Assembly (NCBI GenBank): GCA_042138015.1
Contig: JBHIVA010000044.1
Coordinates: 1 to 16,625 of the forward strand
Length of the DNA stretch: 16,625 bases
Direction: 5' to 3'
Source of the DNA: TH1177 sp042138015
Lineage (GTDB): Archaea > Thermoproteota > Nitrososphaeria > Nitrososphaerales > Nitrososphaeraceae
Shown one piece after another: positions 14,989-16,625 of this stretch. A model generated the notes under the pieces. That model ran no database searches and was not told where the DNA came from. It worked only from the letters and a program-made list of their open reading frames with translations. Made by a program: the position numbers and the translations under genes. The first letter of the stretch is position 1, and each line of letters opens with the position of its first letter.

Positions 14989-16275
14989 TTGAATAATAGA
15001 TATCATCCTATGGATATTTTTCCGTCCAAGGATGAAAGGTTAAACCCTTTTCCATTTTATAAAAAAATGAGATCAAATCCAATTGCTTTTGATGATAAAA
15101 ATGGAGTTTGGGGAATTTTTAGTTATTCACACACTCAAGAGATTCTTTCAAATCATAAAATTTTTTCCTCTGATGTTGAAAAATTAACATATCTCCAAAA
15201 TCAATTTAATAGAAAGAAGAATAATGATATTAATCCAGATGTAGACAGACAGGTAGTTAATAATAATATAGAAAAACCAAGATCTAGTATACTTACGTTA
15301 GACCCACCACGTCACAGACAATTGAGGAATGTAATATTGTCTGCATTTACTCCCAACACGACATACAATTTAAATCCAAGAATAGAAGAGGTAACCAACA
15401 ATCTTCTAAATAATGTTCTAAAAACTGGGGAAATGGATGTCATTGAGGATTTGGCATATCCCTTACCAGTTAAAATTATTGCTGAATTACTTGGTGTACC
15501 TTATGAAGATCATGATTTATTTAAACAATGGGCAGATCGGTTACTTGGAGCAAATACAAATACAACTAACTTTGTTGATAGAAATTTAGAACCAGATTTT
15601 AAAAAAATACAAGAAGAAATGGATTCTTATTTCAATCAGATCATAGAAAAAAGAAAAAAAGATCCGAAAAATGATCTCATTTCAAATTTGATAAGGGCGA
15701 CTATAGATTATGATCGGTTAACTAGTGAGGAGGTCCTCTCGTTTTGCTCGTTATTATTGTTGGCAGGACATGTGACTACGGTAAATCTTATCGGTAATAC
15801 GATTAGATCATTACTTGAAAACCCCATTCAATTAAATATATTAAAAAAAGATCCTAATGGATTGATTTCATCAACAATCGAAGAATCGTTACGTTATCGA
15901 TCCCCAGTGCAAGCTTTATTCCGTTTTTTACTTGAGGACTTTGAATTTAAGAATTATAGAATGTACAAGGGACAGAGGATAGTAATATGGCTTGGATCTG
16001 CAAATCATGACGAAGCTATCTTTAAAAATCCTGAAGAATTTGACATAATGAGGAAACCAAATGAACATCTAGCTTTCGGTTATGGTATTCACTTTTGCCT
16101 AGGTTCAACTTTAGCTAGATTAGAAGGTCAAACTGTGTTAAGAAAAATCATTGAAAAATTTGAAGATATAAGTTTTAGTGATACCTACGTTGAAGAATCT
16201 TTAAAACCCATGCATGATGTATTTTTACTAGGAGTAAACAATCTGCCTGTAAAATTTAAAGAAAGAAGGAATTAA
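14989..16275 (+). CDS. Cytochrome P450, soluble bacterial/archaeal type
   Basis: A haem-thiolate monooxygenase of 428 residues without a membrane anchor. Key sites: C-helix PPRHRQLR (106-113), I-helix AGHVTT (259-264), K-helix ExxR in EESLR (Glu299/Arg302), and the haem loop FGYGIHFCLG (363-372) with ligand Cys370. The usual acidic residue before the I-helix Thr pair (AGHETT or AGxDTT) is Val262, encoded GTG. The B-C loop (about 62-98) is long and Asn-rich. The substrate is not predictable, and no ferredoxin, ferredoxin reductase or biosynthetic partner is adjacent. The TTG at 14989 directly follows a TAA. The ATG at 15010 (residue 8) is a good alternative because a TATA-like ATTTATAA lies 25 bp upstream; the P450 core is complete either way. 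Confidence 0.9.
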   Translation: MNNRYHPMDIFPSKDERLNPFPFYKKMRSNPIAFDDKNGVWGIFSYSHTQEILSNHKIFSSDVEKLTYLQNQFNRKKNNDINPDVDRQVVNNNIEKPRSSILTLDPPRHRQLRNVILSAFTPNTTYNLNPRIEEVTNNLLNNVLKTGEMDVIEDLAYPLPVKIIAELLGVPYEDHDLFKQWADRLLGANTNTTNFVDRNLEPDFKKIQEEMDSYFNQIIEKRKKDPKNDLISNLIRATIDYDRLTSEEVLSFCSLLLLAGHVTTVNLIGNTIRSLLENPIQLNILKKDPNGLISSTIEESLRYRSPVQALFRFLLEDFEFKNYRMYKGQRIVIWLGSANHDEAIFKNPEEFDIMRKPNEHLAFGYGIHFCLGSTLARLEGQTVLRKIIEKFEDISFSDTYVEESLKPMHDVFLLGVNNLPVKFKERRN

Positions 16276-16485
16276 CTTAAATTTTTTAGATCCCTTCTAA
16301 TCCTTAAACTATTTAATTAAATAAAATACAATCTATATTGAACAAATTCGTAATTGTGAATTTTAAATCTTTGGTTAATAGAGTTGGAGATTTAAAGCAA
16401 GTTTCTTTCATAAATTTGATAGTTGAAAATTATCTGTAATAAAATAAATTAAAAAATATTTTTGATTTAATTTCATATCATCTTA

Positions 16486-16625
16486 GAGCTCTGTTAAGTT
16501 AAGCAGCAAAAGATATAGCTATTCAACTTCAATTCATAATATGAATAAAATTAAATTTGAAAGAAATAAAACCTCTTCTTTTATTGTACTGTATTCTCTT
16601 TATCTATACTTTCTTGGTCTTAGTC
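16486..16625 (+). mobile_element. Probable left end of an IS6-like insertion sequence, cut by window edge
   Basis: GAGCTCTGTTAAGTT at 16486-16500 resembles the GGxxCTGTTxxxxxx terminal inverted repeat of IS6/IS26-type elements. It is followed, at the expected distance of about 50 bp, by the start of a transposase-like frame at 16541. The other end, the matching inverted repeat and the target duplication are outside the window, so this is a family-pattern inference. Confidence 0.4.
16541..16625 (+). CDS. Probable transposase N-terminus (IS6-like), partial
   Basis: The ATG at 16541 opens a frame that runs off the window after 28 codons. The visible part is basic (MNKIKFERNK) and then reads FIVLYSLYLYFLGLS. 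This resembles the YLxFxLSxR start of the helix-turn-helix region of IS6-family DDE transposases, and the terminal-repeat-like sequence 55 bp upstream supports it. A basic start followed by a hydrophobic stretch could equally be a signal peptide or membrane anchor. The catalytic residues lie outside the window. Confidence 0.4.
   Translation, partial: MNKIKFERNKTSSFIVLYSLYLYFLGLS

Overview
The window is very AT-rich DNA with archaeal signals. TATA-like boxes lie about 25-28 bp upstream of several start codons with no Shine-Dalgarno sequence between (leaderless transcripts), T-tracts follow genes, and TTG, GTG or CTG starts are common. The gene mix (a stand-alone Lrp/AsnC effector domain, a Mut7-C RNase-like protein, an acidic-tailed universal stress protein and secreted Ca-binding nonapeptide proteins) suits an ammonia-oxidising-type Thaumarchaeon (Nitrososphaerota, perhaps near Nitrososphaera/Nitrosocosmicus). 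The lineage is an inference from style and content; no marker gene is present.

Layout. 1-247: 3' end of a gene made of perfect 93-bp tandem repeats, closed by a hairpin/T-tract that includes its stop codon. 1042-2694: glutamine-dependent asparagine synthetase after a long empty spacer. 3232-5083: three separately spaced minus-strand genes (effector domain, Mut7-C protein, Usp). 5552-7439: three plus-strand genes (small membrane protein, metal-dependent cyclase/formamidase-like hydrolase, small secreted protein that may be frameshifted). 7547-11940: a complete sugar-type ABC importer. The binding protein and two permeases are on the minus strand, and the ATPase is divergent on the plus strand. 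A near-perfect 21-bp palindrome lies beside the binding-protein TATA box. 11946-12566: VTT/DedA-like membrane protein, convergent with the ATPase. 12928-14582: two tandem paralogous secreted RTX-like proteins. 14989-16275: cytochrome P450. 16486-end: probable left end of an IS6-like insertion sequence with the start of its transposase.

How it fits together. Much of the content faces the outside of the cell: repeat protein with N-glycosylation sequons, secreted Ca-binding proteins, sugar uptake. The importer is the only multi-gene functional unit. It has all four parts and a candidate operator, but no sugar-degrading enzyme or regulator gene beside it. The P450 has no ferredoxin or reductase neighbour. 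The strongest leads are the operator and non-ATG start at the importer, the RTX pair with a shared two-cysteine C-terminal module, the P450 with an altered I-helix acid residue, the 93-bp repeat array, and the truncated IS end. I found no tRNA, rRNA or CRISPR array.
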